Position numbers and translations under genes: made by a program. Below are positions 1 through 7,475 of a stretch of DNA of 16,618 nt, piece by piece. Below the pieces are notes generated by a model. That model had not been told where the DNA came from, did no database searches, and saw only the letters and a list, made by a program, of their open reading frames with translations. The number at the start of each line of letters is the position of its first letter. Positions within the stretch are counted from its first letter, which is position 1. Origin of the DNA: JANYCG01 sp031397915 (GTDB taxonomy: Bacteria > Pseudomonadota > Gammaproteobacteria > Burkholderiales > Burkholderiaceae_C); assembly GCA_031397915.1 (NCBI GenBank), contig JANNMM010000041.1:1-16618 (forward strand), read 5' to 3'.

Positions 1-677
1 GTCCAGTCGAAGTTCACATCGCGCTGGCCATCTTTCTCGAACATGAAGCCGTGTGCGGTTTTGCGCAGCTTGAATTTGGCGCTGATGTCGCCTTCACTCA
101 TGGAATGGGACTGTTTGTGCACAAAGGTGCCGTGCATCGGGTCCATCACGTTGTCGATCACGTAGCGGTAGTCGCCGCGCCACTCGGTGTAACACAGGAA
201 GTGGCTCCACTCGGGGTTGGTGAGTTCGTCGGGCAGCACCAGAGGTGGCGGCGTCTCGACGTGGTGGCGGCTGTTGTAAAGCCACAATGCGCCAAAGGCG
301 TCCTGCACGTGGAATGACCGCGCGGCGCGCGTGCCTTCGAGTGTGCAGCCCGGGCTGGCCGGCACCTTGGTCACCATGCCGTCACAACGCACCTCGATGC
401 CGTGGTACGGGCAGGCCAGGCGGTCGCCCAGGTTCACACCCATGGACAGCGGCGCGCCGCGGTGCGGGCAGTGGTCTTCCAGCGCGTGGGGCAGGCCCTG
501 CGCATCGCGCCAGATGGCGAATTTCCAGCCGAGCCGGCGCAGCGAGACCGGGCGCTCGTTGACAAAGCCCGAAGGGCAGATCGGATACCAGAGGTCAAAC
601 AGGCCGCGCTCGAGCAGGGCCTCAGCCTCTCGGGCGGTGGTGACCGCGGATGTTTCCGGCGCAGAAGTGGCGTTCAT
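1..677 (-). CDS. Rieske non-heme iron oxygenase, alpha subunit (3' end cut by window edge)
   Basis: This is the catalytic subunit of an aromatic-ring hydroxylating or O-demethylating Rieske oxygenase, expected in the cytoplasm. The visible 225 residues hold the [2Fe-2S] site C70-x-H72 with C89-x2-H92, and the start of the mononuclear iron site: N176, D179, H182 and H187 in the pattern N-x2-D-P-x-H-x4-H. Related alpha subunits are about 340-360 residues, so the C-terminal part, including the remaining iron ligand, lies beyond position 1. The ATG start is one base after the TGA of the upstream small gene (TGA-C-ATG), so the two are probably translationally coupled. Electrons may come from the Rieske ferredoxin that opens the same operon; no reductase is in the window. 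The family is certain. Whether it hydroxylates a ring or removes an O-methyl group cannot be decided here. Confidence 0.93.
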   Translation of the reverse strand, partial: MNATSAPETSAVTTAREAEALLERGLFDLWYPICPSGFVNERPVSLRRLGWKFAIWRDAQGLPHALEDHCPHRGAPLSMGVNLGDRLACPYHGIEVRCDGMVTKVPASPGCTLEGTRAARSFHVQDAFGALWLYNSRHHVETPPPLVLPDELTNPEWSHFLCYTEWRGDYRYVIDNVMDPMHGTFVHKQSHSMSEGDISAKFKLRKTAHGFMFEKDGQRDVNFDW

Positions 678-678
678 G

Positions 679-921
679 TCAAACCCCCAATGTCTTGATC
701 GTGGCCTGGAACGAGTCGGCTGTCCAGGCCTGGCCGTTGGGGCCCAGCGGCCCGGTTTTATTCAGCTGCGCCACCAGCGCGGCCAGCTCCCAATGGCCGG
801 CCGCGAAGCTGCGTTCAATCGCGTCGCCCAGCAGGTCTTCGTAACTGGTCGGCGCGCGGGTGCGAGCCTGGTGCGGCTCCAGAAATTGCCCAGGCAGTGC
901 CCGGATGGAAATGGTGTTCAT
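679..921 (-). CDS. Small recombinase-type helix-turn-helix protein paired with the Rieske oxygenase
   Basis: An 80-residue protein with no enzyme motif. Its C-terminal half (about residues 28-77) reads YEDLLGDAIE, then LNKTGPLGPNG, then WTADSF. This resembles the LN-x2-G-x3-P-x-G-x2-WT-x2-S pattern of the recombinase domain of serine recombinases, without any catalytic domain. From memory, small 'recombinase-like helix-turn-helix' proteins of this size occur beside ring-hydroxylating oxygenase genes; their role is not established. I chose the ATG at 921 because GAGGA sits four bases upstream. A TTG at 948 in the same frame would add nine residues but lacks such a site. The stop is one base from the start of the oxygenase gene. 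Possible roles are DNA binding or help with oxygenase assembly; neither is shown. Confidence 0.8.
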   Translation of the reverse strand: MNTISIRALPGQFLEPHQARTRAPTSYEDLLGDAIERSFAAGHWELAALVAQLNKTGPLGPNGQAWTADSFQATIKTLGV

Positions 922-964
922 GGTGTCCTCAACTTTCTCGTCTGGCAATCAACCCGCGCCGGGC

Positions 965-1333
965 CTACTGGCCGCCCAGGCGCACCCGCTCCTGGATGCG
1001 TTCACGCACGGGCAGGAAGTCATAACTCACAAAACATTCGGTGCTGAACACGCCCCAGGCGCTGCGCTCGAGCTCGAGGTTGATCAGCGGATTCAGCCCG
1101 GGTGGCGTCTCGATGACCACAATCTGGCCAAAACCCACGGCCACGTTCCACGACACCACACGGGTGCCCGGAATTGGAAAACGGCTCCACCAGTCTTTCG
1201 CCTTGAGTTTGGACTGGATGGCGTCCAGGTCATTGCGCTGGTCGTGTTTGAGGAAGATGGTGAGCAACACCTGCCCATCTCCGCCAGTGGCTGGCGGGGT
1301 CGAAGGCGTGGGTGCTGCGGCAGCTTGAACCAT
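965..1333 (-). CDS. Conserved small protein of unknown function (122 residues)
   Basis: I do not recognise a named family with certainty. The first 20 residues are Ala/Pro/Thr-rich and probably flexible. The rest begins LLTIFLKHDQ and contains DWWSRFP, VVSWNVAVGFGQIV, a Trp-Gly-Phe segment (SAWGVF) and YDF. The alternation of beta strands with amphipathic helices, plus a conserved-looking Trp/His content, would suit a ferredoxin-like dimeric alpha+beta barrel, but this is inference. There is no signal peptide or membrane segment. The ATG at 1333 is ten bases after the TAA of the binding-protein gene and follows a TAAGG site. A longer reading from 1417 would overlap that gene and is rejected. 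Its position between a binding protein and the oxygenase genes implies a role in the same pathway. Confidence 0.72.
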   Translation of the reverse strand: MVQAAAAPTPSTPPATGGDGQVLLTIFLKHDQRNDLDAIQSKLKAKDWWSRFPIPGTRVVSWNVAVGFGQIVVIETPPGLNPLINLELERSAWGVFSTECFVSYDFLPVRERIQERVRLGGQ

Positions 1334-1343
1334 GGTGCCCGCC

Positions 1344-2348
1344 TTATTCTGCGCTGATGTTTTTGGCTTTGATGATCTTCGCCCACTGCGCCGTTTCAGT
1401 GCGCATATGGGCGGCAAACGCCGCTGGTTTCATCACCACGCCACTGAGCGACTGGGCCGCCAGCTGCGCCCGGATCGCCGGCGTGCCCAGAATATCCGTC
1501 GCGTCTTTGGCCAATTGCTCGGCCACGGCAGGCGGCGTGCCACCCGGTGCCAGCACGCTGTACCACGAGGTCACGACCACACCGCTCACGCCCTGTTCGG
1601 CCAACGTCGGAATGTCGGGCGCGCTGGCACTGCGGCTGGCATCGGTGAGCCCAATGGCGACCAGTTTGCCGCTTTTGATGTGGGCCATCACGGCGGGCAG
1701 GTTGGAGAACATCAAGGGCACGGTGCCACCGAGCACATCGGTCAGCGCCGGGCCGGTGCCTTTGTAGGGCACATGCAGCAAGTCGATGCCAGCCTGGCTG
1801 TTGAAGAGTTCACCCGCCAGGTGCAGGCCGCTGCCGACACCGGGCGAGGCAAACGACAAGGTGCCCGGCTTGGCTTTGGCCAACGCCACCAGCTCTTTCG
1901 CGGTTTTGACATTCAGCCCCGGGTGCGCCACCAGGACGTTGGGCGCAGTGGCGAGCATCGTCACGGCCGTGAAGTCACGCTCGATGGTGAACGGGAAGTT
2001 CGGCATCAAGGTCGGGTTGATCGTCAAATTGCCGGCCGGAATCACCAGGAGCGTGTGGCCGTCGGGTTTGGCCTTTTTGACCTTGTCCATGCCGATGTTG
2101 CCCGCTGCGCCGGGCAAGTTTTCCACCACGGCCGTCTGTTTGTAACGCTCGGCCAGTCCGGTGGCGAGCATGCGCGCGAGTGTGTCAATCGGGCCACCCG
2201 GCGGGAAGGGCGCGACGATTTTGAAACTTTCACTGCCCAGCGCCTGCGCGTGTGCCGGCGTGGCGGGTGCGAAACCCGCGAGCGCCAGCAGCGCGCACAG
2301 GCCCGTCGCCGCGAGATGCCGCAGGGTCATTGACCGTTTGAAGTTCAT
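1344..2348 (-). CDS. Bug/TctC-type periplasmic solute-binding protein
   Basis: A 334-residue secreted binding protein of the Bug (TctC) family, which captures carboxylates, amides and aromatic acids in the periplasm. The signal peptide spans about residues 1-34, with a positive start, a hydrophobic Leu/Ala core and a cleavage site near AHA-QA. The family signature PFPPGGPID is at residues 47-55, followed by NLPGAAGNIG and the PYKGTGPALTD segment of the ligand-binding loops. Length is typical. A GAGG site six bases upstream of ATG supports the start. No TctA or TctB membrane partner is in the window, so it is an orphan, as is common for this family in Burkholderiales. It may feed a transporter encoded elsewhere, or serve as a sensor. 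It is the second binding protein in this operon. Confidence 0.95.
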   Translation of the reverse strand: MNFKRSMTLRHLAATGLCALLALAGFAPATPAHAQALGSESFKIVAPFPPGGPIDTLARMLATGLAERYKQTAVVENLPGAAGNIGMDKVKKAKPDGHTLLVIPAGNLTINPTLMPNFPFTIERDFTAVTMLATAPNVLVAHPGLNVKTAKELVALAKAKPGTLSFASPGVGSGLHLAGELFNSQAGIDLLHVPYKGTGPALTDVLGGTVPLMFSNLPAVMAHIKSGKLVAIGLTDASRSASAPDIPTLAEQGVSGVVVTSWYSVLAPGGTPPAVAEQLAKDATDILGTPAIRAQLAAQSLSGVVMKPAAFAAHMRTETAQWAKIIKAKNISAE

Positions 2349-2351
2349 GGA

Positions 2352-3401
2352 TTACCTCTTTTCCGTCAAAAACGCGCCACCGGCCTTCGCCTGTGGCTGG
2401 CGCCGGGTGTGGCCGTCCAGGCCACCCTCAACCGCCCATTCGGCAAAAACCTCGGGGCTGGACTTCAGTTCGCGCGCCTGCCACTTTTCCGTCAGGTGGT
2501 CTTCATCGGCGTTGTACTCGATCAGTCCACCACACGGGTTCTCAAAATACCAGAAATAGGCGGAGGAGATCGGGTGGCGCCCCGGCCCGAGTTGTGTTTT
2601 CCAGCCGCAACGGCTCATGTGCAACCCGCCGCCAAACACTTCGTGGATGTCGCGCACGGTGAAGGCGACATGGTTGAGGCCTTTGGCTTTGCCCGGCACC
2701 TGCAGCAAGAACAGGTCGTGGTGGCCGCCCTCTTGCGCGCAGCGCATGAAGACGCCGCGGCCGGGGTAACGGTCGGAGGTCACAAAACCCAACTTCTCAT
2801 AAAACGCCTCGGCCTCGGCAAGGCAGTCGCTGTAAAGCACCACATGGCCAATCTCGACCGGGATGGCGCGCTCGTACACAGGGGACGCCGCGTCAGTGCG
2901 CTGCGGGTTGCCATACGGGTTGGTTGGCGCGCCCTGGATGTCAAGCGGGCGTTTCACGCTCACTTGAAATTTGATAGTCAATCCGTGTGGGTCGGATATT
3001 GCAATGCAATTTATCTTTGAGATATCATTATTTTGATAGCAAATTTTGTAATCAATTCGTGACTTATCTGCCAGAAATTTTATGTTTTCCAGAGATTTAT
3101 AGTTATTCAAGCCCCAGACCACCTCCCGAAGCGTCGGGCCGGCTTCAAACGCAGGTGCCAGGCTGGCGTCGTCGGGCTTTTTCACGATCACGCGGGCACC
3201 GTTTTGGGTTTCCCAAACTTGCCGGCGCTCGTCGTCCACACTCGCCGTCAATCCCCAGTCGGAGAAAAAGCGGCGTGTGTCGTCCCAGTTTTGCTGGGTG
3301 CCGTCGGTGCTGTACGTGATGGCATCAATGCCTTCAATGGCATTGACCTCCTGGCTCTTGCCCTCAGTGGCGTGGGTACTGCTTGCGGTGTCGTGGTTCA
3401 T
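2352..3401 (-). CDS. Two-domain VOC-family protein, probable extradiol ring-cleavage dioxygenase
   Basis: A 349-residue protein with two vicinal-oxygen-chelate domains, about residues 22-150 and 180-300, the arrangement of type I extradiol dioxygenases. The second domain carries a plausible 2-His-1-carboxylate iron site: H185 in EIGHVVLY, H244 in GLNHVAFTV and E295 in GGLIEYNAD. Such enzymes open catecholic rings beside the hydroxyl groups, which fits the Rieske oxygenase, dehydrogenase, hydrolase and aldehyde dehydrogenase genes around it. The C-terminal tail after residue 305 is rich in Gly, Gln and Lys and probably disordered. The ATG is ten bases after the aldehyde dehydrogenase stop; no clear Shine-Dalgarno is visible. 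Residues about 98-147 are encoded by strikingly AT-rich DNA, listed separately. Ring-cleavage activity is inferred; a non-oxygenase VOC enzyme remains possible. Confidence 0.9.
   Translation of the reverse strand: MNHDTASSTHATEGKSQEVNAIEGIDAITYSTDGTQQNWDDTRRFFSDWGLTASVDDERRQVWETQNGARVIVKKPDDASLAPAFEAGPTLREVVWGLNNYKSLENIKFLADKSRIDYKICYQNNDISKINCIAISDPHGLTIKFQVSVKRPLDIQGAPTNPYGNPQRTDAASPVYERAIPVEIGHVVLYSDCLAEAEAFYEKLGFVTSDRYPGRGVFMRCAQEGGHHDLFLLQVPGKAKGLNHVAFTVRDIHEVFGGGLHMSRCGWKTQLGPGRHPISSAYFWYFENPCGGLIEYNADEDHLTEKWQARELKSSPEVFAEWAVEGGLDGHTRRQPQAKAGGAFLTEKR
2961..3110. other. AT-rich island inside the VOC gene
   Basis: By direct count, 29 of 110 bases at 3001-3110 are G or C (26%), against 43 of 60 at 2881-2940 (72%) and 41 of 60 at 3121-3180 (68%). 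The frame stays open through it. It encodes residues about 98-147 with codons otherwise rare here: three ATA isoleucines (residues 107, 130 and 135) and many AAA, AAT and TTT codons. The protein there is rich in Lys, Asn and Ile. No direct repeats or mobile-element ends are evident at its borders. It looks like a short imported or recombined coding tract. Confidence 0.85.
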
Positions 3402-3411
3402 GGTGTGTCTG

Positions 3412-4920
3412 TCAATTCGATTTTTCCGGCCCGGCCCAGGGCAGCGGCGCCTCGTTGAGGCCCCAGTAATAACTTTTCTGTGTCATGTATTCGGCAATGG
3501 ACGCGCGGCCCTTCTCACGGCCCAGGCCACTTTGCATCGTGCCGCCAAACGGTGTGCTGATGGAAAACAACTTGTAGGTGTTGACCCAGACCGTGCCGGT
3601 GTTGATGGCGCCGCCCAGGCGCAAGGCCGTTTTGTAGTCGCGGCTCCAGATGCCGCAGGCCAGGCCGTAGTCGTTGTCGTTGCACTGCGCGATGAGGTCG
3701 GCTTCGTTGTCGAAGGGAATCAGCGCCAGTACCGGGCCAAAAATTTCTTCGCGGCACATCCGCGCGGTGTTGGGCAGGCCTTCAAAAATGGTCGGGGGGT
3801 AGAAATAACCTTTGTCGTAGTCGCCGCCGGCCAGCCGCTTGCCGCCACACAACAGCGTGCCGCCTTCGTCGAGCCCCAACTGCACATACCGCTCGATGCC
3901 GGCGCGGTGGCTGGCGCTGATGAGCGGGCCCATTTGGGTGCTGTCGAGCGCCGGGTCGCCGACTTTCAATCGCAGCGCGCCAGCAACCAAGCGGCGTTTG
4001 AACGCCTCGTACACGCTCCCATGCACAAAGGCGCGCGAACCAGCAATGCAGGATTCGCCGGTCGAGCTGAAAATGCCAAACAGCACACCAGCGACAGCAT
4101 GGTCAAGGTCGGCGTCGGCGCAGACGATGGTTGGCGACTTGCCGCCCAATTCCAGCGACACCGGCATGAGTTTTTCAGCCGCGAGTTTGGCGATGCCCAA
4201 ACCCACCGACGTGCCCCCGGTAAACGCAATGCGTTTGACCAGCGGGTGGCGAACCAGCGCATCCCCCACCAGCGAACCCTTGCCGGGCAAGACGCTCAGG
4301 ATGCCCGGCGGCACGCCGGCCGCCTCGGCAATACGCGCCAGCTCAATCGCCATGCGCGGGGTGATTTCAGCCGGTTTCACCACCACGGCGCAGCCCGCTG
4401 CCAGGGCCGGTGCAATCTTCTGCGCTTCGGAAGCGATGGGCGAGTTCCACGGCGTGATGGCTCCCACCACACCGAGCGGCTGGTGCAGGCTCATCGACAA
4501 ATACGGCCCGCGTTGCGGTGTCACAGCGTCTTCAAAGGTCTCGCAGGCCGCCGCGAAAAACTGGAAAGTGCCGGCCGCGCTGGCCACCAGGGCACGGGTT
4601 TCACTCACCGGTTTGCCGTTGTCCAGACGCTGCAACTGCGCCAGTTCTTCGGCCCGATCGCGAATGCCGCTGGCGATGCGGTGCAATATGCCCGCCCGCT
4701 CATGCGGCAGCAGCATTGCCCAAGAAGGTTGTAGCCGCGCGTGTTCTGCGACCTGAACAGCCTCATTCACATCATCGGGCGTGGCGGCGTGCAGAGTGGC
4801 GACAGCGCTGCCGTCGGCCGGGTACTCGGTGCTGTAACGCGGCCCCGAGGCATCACGCCAACGCCCTGCGATCAGGGTTTGGAGAAGTGGCGGCGCGGGA
4901 ACGGAAACGGGCTTGGTCAT
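3412..4920 (-). CDS. NAD(P)-dependent aldehyde dehydrogenase
   Basis: A complete 502-residue member of the aldehyde dehydrogenase superfamily, oxidising an aldehyde to its acid. Visible landmarks are TPWNSP with N159, the cofactor-binding lysine K182 in VVKPAE, the GGTSVG turn at about 235-240, the general-base glutamate E257 in LELGGK, and the catalytic cysteine C291 in GESCIAGS. The EIFGPVL segment near the C-terminus is also present. All key residues are intact and the length is usual. Beside a probable extradiol dioxygenase, the natural guess is a muconic-semialdehyde type substrate, but the superfamily is too broad to fix this. The ATG lies seven bases after the stop of the aspartate-dehydrogenase-like gene; the ribosome-binding site is weak, so translation may depend on coupling. 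Confidence 0.96.
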   Translation of the reverse strand: MTKPVSVPAPPLLQTLIAGRWRDASGPRYSTEYPADGSAVATLHAATPDDVNEAVQVAEHARLQPSWAMLLPHERAGILHRIASGIRDRAEELAQLQRLDNGKPVSETRALVASAAGTFQFFAAACETFEDAVTPQRGPYLSMSLHQPLGVVGAITPWNSPIASEAQKIAPALAAGCAVVVKPAEITPRMAIELARIAEAAGVPPGILSVLPGKGSLVGDALVRHPLVKRIAFTGGTSVGLGIAKLAAEKLMPVSLELGGKSPTIVCADADLDHAVAGVLFGIFSSTGESCIAGSRAFVHGSVYEAFKRRLVAGALRLKVGDPALDSTQMGPLISASHRAGIERYVQLGLDEGGTLLCGGKRLAGGDYDKGYFYPPTIFEGLPNTARMCREEIFGPVLALIPFDNEADLIAQCNDNDYGLACGIWSRDYKTALRLGGAINTGTVWVNTYKLFSISTPFGGTMQSGLGREKGRASIAEYMTQKSYYWGLNEAPLPWAGPEKSN

Positions 4921-4927
4921 GGCATGT

Positions 4928-5764
4928 TCACACCGTCATCGCGCTGGCACGGTTGTGCAAAAACCGCAGGGCCGAAAGCACCGTCAAGGCCGAGGTCTTG
5001 GGGTTGTCGGCCAGCGGTTTGCCGCGCATCTCGAGCTTCATCTCGCCGAAAGCGCCCCGCGCGTGGATCTCGTGCACGTTCTCGGTCACGGCCGGGTCGG
5101 CGATCAGGCGGACCCGCGTCGCATCGAGGCCCAGCCCCGCCAGCGCCACTGTGGCGGCAACGTTGGCGTTTTTGGGGTACTGGCGGGCGGCTTCGCGCGC
5201 CGATGCATCCAAAATAACCCAGGCTTGCGAAGAAGTGTTCCCACTGGGCGGTCGCGCTTGGTCTGCACTTTGCGGGGCCCAGGCAGACGGCGGCTTGCGC
5301 CCGGTGTAGGTCACCTCGGTAAGGCCGGCCAAACGCGCTGCGCTCAGGGCATCCATACCGCCGATGGCCCCGCTGAGCAAATGCACCTGCGTCTGGCCGC
5401 GCTTTGCGGCCTCTTCCAGTTGCTCGGGCAAACCGGGCTCAGACAAGGCGCCGACCGACAACACCGCGCATTCGCAGCCCGCCTTAAGGGCTGGGACGAC
5501 ATGGTGGGTCAGTGCCTCGTGGCCGGCACATTCGAGGGCGAGACTGGCACCCGCGGGCACCTGGTCCACCGCGCGCGTGGCTGGATTCTGTTGGTCGCCC
5601 TTGGCCATTCCATCCAGCGCCGCCTGGGTTTCCGTCACACGCGCCGTGCGAACGACCACATGGGACACGTGCAACCTTTCGTTGCCCGCCAAGCGCGCCA
5701 CCAGCGCCTGGCCGATGGCGCCAAAGCCGATCAGGGTGACATCGATGGGGGTGGCTTGCGTCAT
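4928..5764 (-). CDS. Aspartate dehydrogenase family protein (NAD(P)-dependent)
   Basis: A 278-residue protein with the full signature of L-aspartate dehydrogenase (EC 1.4.1.21), which interconverts L-aspartate and iminoaspartate/oxaloacetate with NAD(P) and ammonia. The N-terminal Rossmann motif GFGAIG is at residues 13-18. Family segments follow: SGAIGGMD at 131-138, YPKNANVAAT at 196-205, a DP-x5-N-x-HEIH segment with H231 and H234 near the expected active-site histidine, and NPKTSALT at 254-261. Homologues can serve NAD biosynthesis as NadX, but no nadA or nadC is nearby. Here it sits seven bases from both the ThDP enzyme and the aldehyde dehydrogenase genes, so its role is probably catabolic and its true substrate may be an amino or imino acid from the pathway. 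Family assignment is firm; the substrate is not. Confidence 0.88.
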   Translation of the reverse strand: MTQATPIDVTLIGFGAIGQALVARLAGNERLHVSHVVVRTARVTETQAALDGMAKGDQQNPATRAVDQVPAGASLALECAGHEALTHHVVPALKAGCECAVLSVGALSEPGLPEQLEEAAKRGQTQVHLLSGAIGGMDALSAARLAGLTEVTYTGRKPPSAWAPQSADQARPPSGNTSSQAWVILDASAREAARQYPKNANVAATVALAGLGLDATRVRLIADPAVTENVHEIHARGAFGEMKLEMRGKPLADNPKTSALTVLSALRFLHNRASAMTV

Positions 5765-5771
5765 CGCGCGT

Positions 5772-7475
5772 TCAATCTTTTTTCAAGATGGGGCCGGCAA
5801 ACTTGGCCGCAAACTGACCGTAGGACTTCATGTCCACTTCCAGCATCACCGGGCCACGCATTTGCAGGGCCTGCGCCAGCACGTCACCCGATTGCTCGGC
5901 GGCCGACAACTTCAGATGCGCCACGCCCATGGAGGCGCACAGCTGCGAGAAATCAGGCGTGTGCAGATCTACATAACAGTGGCGGCTGCCGTAAATGTCG
6001 TCCTGGATGTTTTTGATGACACCGTAACCGCCGTCGTTCATCACGATCAGCACCACATTCGCGCGCTCTTGCGCTGCACACGCGAGTTCACCCACGTTGA
6101 GCATGAAGCCGCCGTCGCCAATCAGCGCAATGGTTTTGCGGCCCAGGCTGTGGGCTTCGTCGGCCACCGCTACGCCGATGGACATCGCCAGGCCCTGGCC
6201 AATGCCGCCACCCAAGGCATGCACACCGGCGCGCGGGTGGTCAAGCAGGGGTGCGCGGTTGCCCCACATGCTGTTGGACAGCGTGATGTCACGCACCCAC
6301 CAGATGGCCGCACCAGCCTGGGCCTGCAATGCGTTTTTCAGCGCAAGGTAAGGACCCAACGATGCATCAACCTGCGCAGCGGCGGCCTGTCTCGCGGCGT
6401 AAACCTGGTCTTGCCAGGCGGGCTCAACAGCCATGTGCCCACCCAGGCGTGAAGCCAGTGCGTTCATTGTTTCGAGGGCGTCGCCCTGAAGAAAATAGTC
6501 GCTCGTGTAGGCACGGCCCTGCGCCAGCGCATTCGCGTCGATGCGGTACAGCGGTTTGGGCAGCTTGAGTTTGTAGCGCAGGGTTTCATTGCTTCGCAGG
6601 CGCGAGCCGACCACCAGCATGGCGTCACATTGCTGATACAAGTCTTCGGCCGCCTTTTGCAGGTTGTACGAGCCCAGGCTGGCCTTGTGGCCTTCGGCCA
6701 GGATGCCGCGCCCCTGCACCGAGGTGACCACGCCCCAGCCCATTTCAACGAAACGCGCCACCGCTGTGCCGGCCATGCGGGCGCCGCCACCGAGCCACAA
6801 CAGGGGGCGTTTGGCGCTGCGCAACCGCGCGGCCAGGGTGTCGACCTCGGACGCGGCAGCGTGCAAGGGCGCCAGAACCGGGCAAGACAGGTCAGACGGC
6901 AAATCGACCAAACTGGCCTGAACGTCGATGGGAATCTCGACGCTCACCGGGCCGCAGGGTGGGGTTTGCGCCATGCGCACCGCTTCACGCAAGGTGGCCA
7001 GCGCCGTTGCCGCGTTGCGGATGCGAAAAGCGGCCTTACCCACCGCCTGCAACATTGCCTGCTGCGCGGGCGCTTCGTGGATGAACCCCAAGTCACGGTC
7101 CAGAAACTCAGATTCAATCTGCCCGGTCAAATGCAGGAGCGGCGTGCCCGCCGTGATGGCCTCGACCAGCGCGCCGGCCGCATTGCCGGCACCGGTGCCG
7201 GTGCTGGTGACACACACGCCGAGTTGCCCGCTCACCCGCGCATAAGCGTCGGCCATGTTGCAGGCACCCGCCTCACCCCGTGCAGGCACAAACCGGATCG
7301 CCTGCGGGCCGTTCCGGCGGGAATTGAAGGCATCCAGGATCGGCATGTTGTGGATGGAGATCACGCCAAACGCTGCGCGGGTGCCGCATTGCTCCAGAAA
7401 GCGCACGGCGAGTTCACCCACGGTAATGCGCGGGTGAGCTGAGGTGGCGGCAGTACGTGGCTCTACGAATGTCAT
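5772..7475 (-). CDS. Thiamine-diphosphate-dependent enzyme (acetolactate synthase / benzoylformate decarboxylase superfamily)
   Basis: A 567-residue, three-domain ThDP enzyme of the kind that decarboxylates 2-oxo acids or joins the resulting aldehyde unit to an acceptor. The cofactor-activating glutamate is E68 in ARGEAGACNMADAYAR. The central domain (about 205-345) contains WLGGGARMAG. The pyrophosphate/Mg2+ motif begins with GDG at 453-455 and ends at N480-D481. Length is normal for the family. The start ATG overlaps the TGA of the IclR gene (ATGA), so translation is coupled. No small regulatory subunit like IlvH is present, and the catabolic setting argues against branched-chain amino acid synthesis. 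A decarboxylase acting on a 2-oxo acid from ring cleavage, delivering an aldehyde to the neighbouring dehydrogenase, is a reasonable inference. Confidence 0.92.
   Translation of the reverse strand: MTFVEPRTAATSAHPRITVGELAVRFLEQCGTRAAFGVISIHNMPILDAFNSRRNGPQAIRFVPARGEAGACNMADAYARVSGQLGVCVTSTGTGAGNAAGALVEAITAGTPLLHLTGQIESEFLDRDLGFIHEAPAQQAMLQAVGKAAFRIRNAATALATLREAVRMAQTPPCGPVSVEIPIDVQASLVDLPSDLSCPVLAPLHAAASEVDTLAARLRSAKRPLLWLGGGARMAGTAVARFVEMGWGVVTSVQGRGILAEGHKASLGSYNLQKAAEDLYQQCDAMLVVGSRLRSNETLRYKLKLPKPLYRIDANALAQGRAYTSDYFLQGDALETMNALASRLGGHMAVEPAWQDQVYAARQAAAAQVDASLGPYLALKNALQAQAGAAIWWVRDITLSNSMWGNRAPLLDHPRAGVHALGGGIGQGLAMSIGVAVADEAHSLGRKTIALIGDGGFMLNVGELACAAQERANVVLIVMNDGGYGVIKNIQDDIYGSRHCYVDLHTPDFSQLCASMGVAHLKLSAAEQSGDVLAQALQMRGPVMLEVDMKSYGQFAAKFAGPILKKD

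Noticed and set aside
1334..1417. Upstream extension of the 122-residue unknown protein
   Set aside because: It overlaps the end of the Bug gene, is Lys/Arg/Ser-rich, and the ATG at 1333 has its own ribosome-binding site.
1332..2333. Plus-strand open frame of 333 codons over the Bug binding protein
   Set aside because: The minus-strand protein has a signal peptide and family signature; the plus-strand product is low-complexity Arg/His/Gln.
3387..3415. TTGACA on the minus strand at the end of the aldehyde dehydrogenase gene, as an internal promoter
   Set aside because: The hexamer 17 bases downstream is GACACC, with no resemblance to a -10 element.
3277..4734. Long open frame (485 codons) on the plus strand, antisense to the aldehyde dehydrogenase gene
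   Set aside because: The opposite strand encodes a complete aldehyde dehydrogenase with all catalytic residues. The plus-strand product is rich in Arg, His, Gln and Ala with no domain, as expected of a GC-rich shadow frame.
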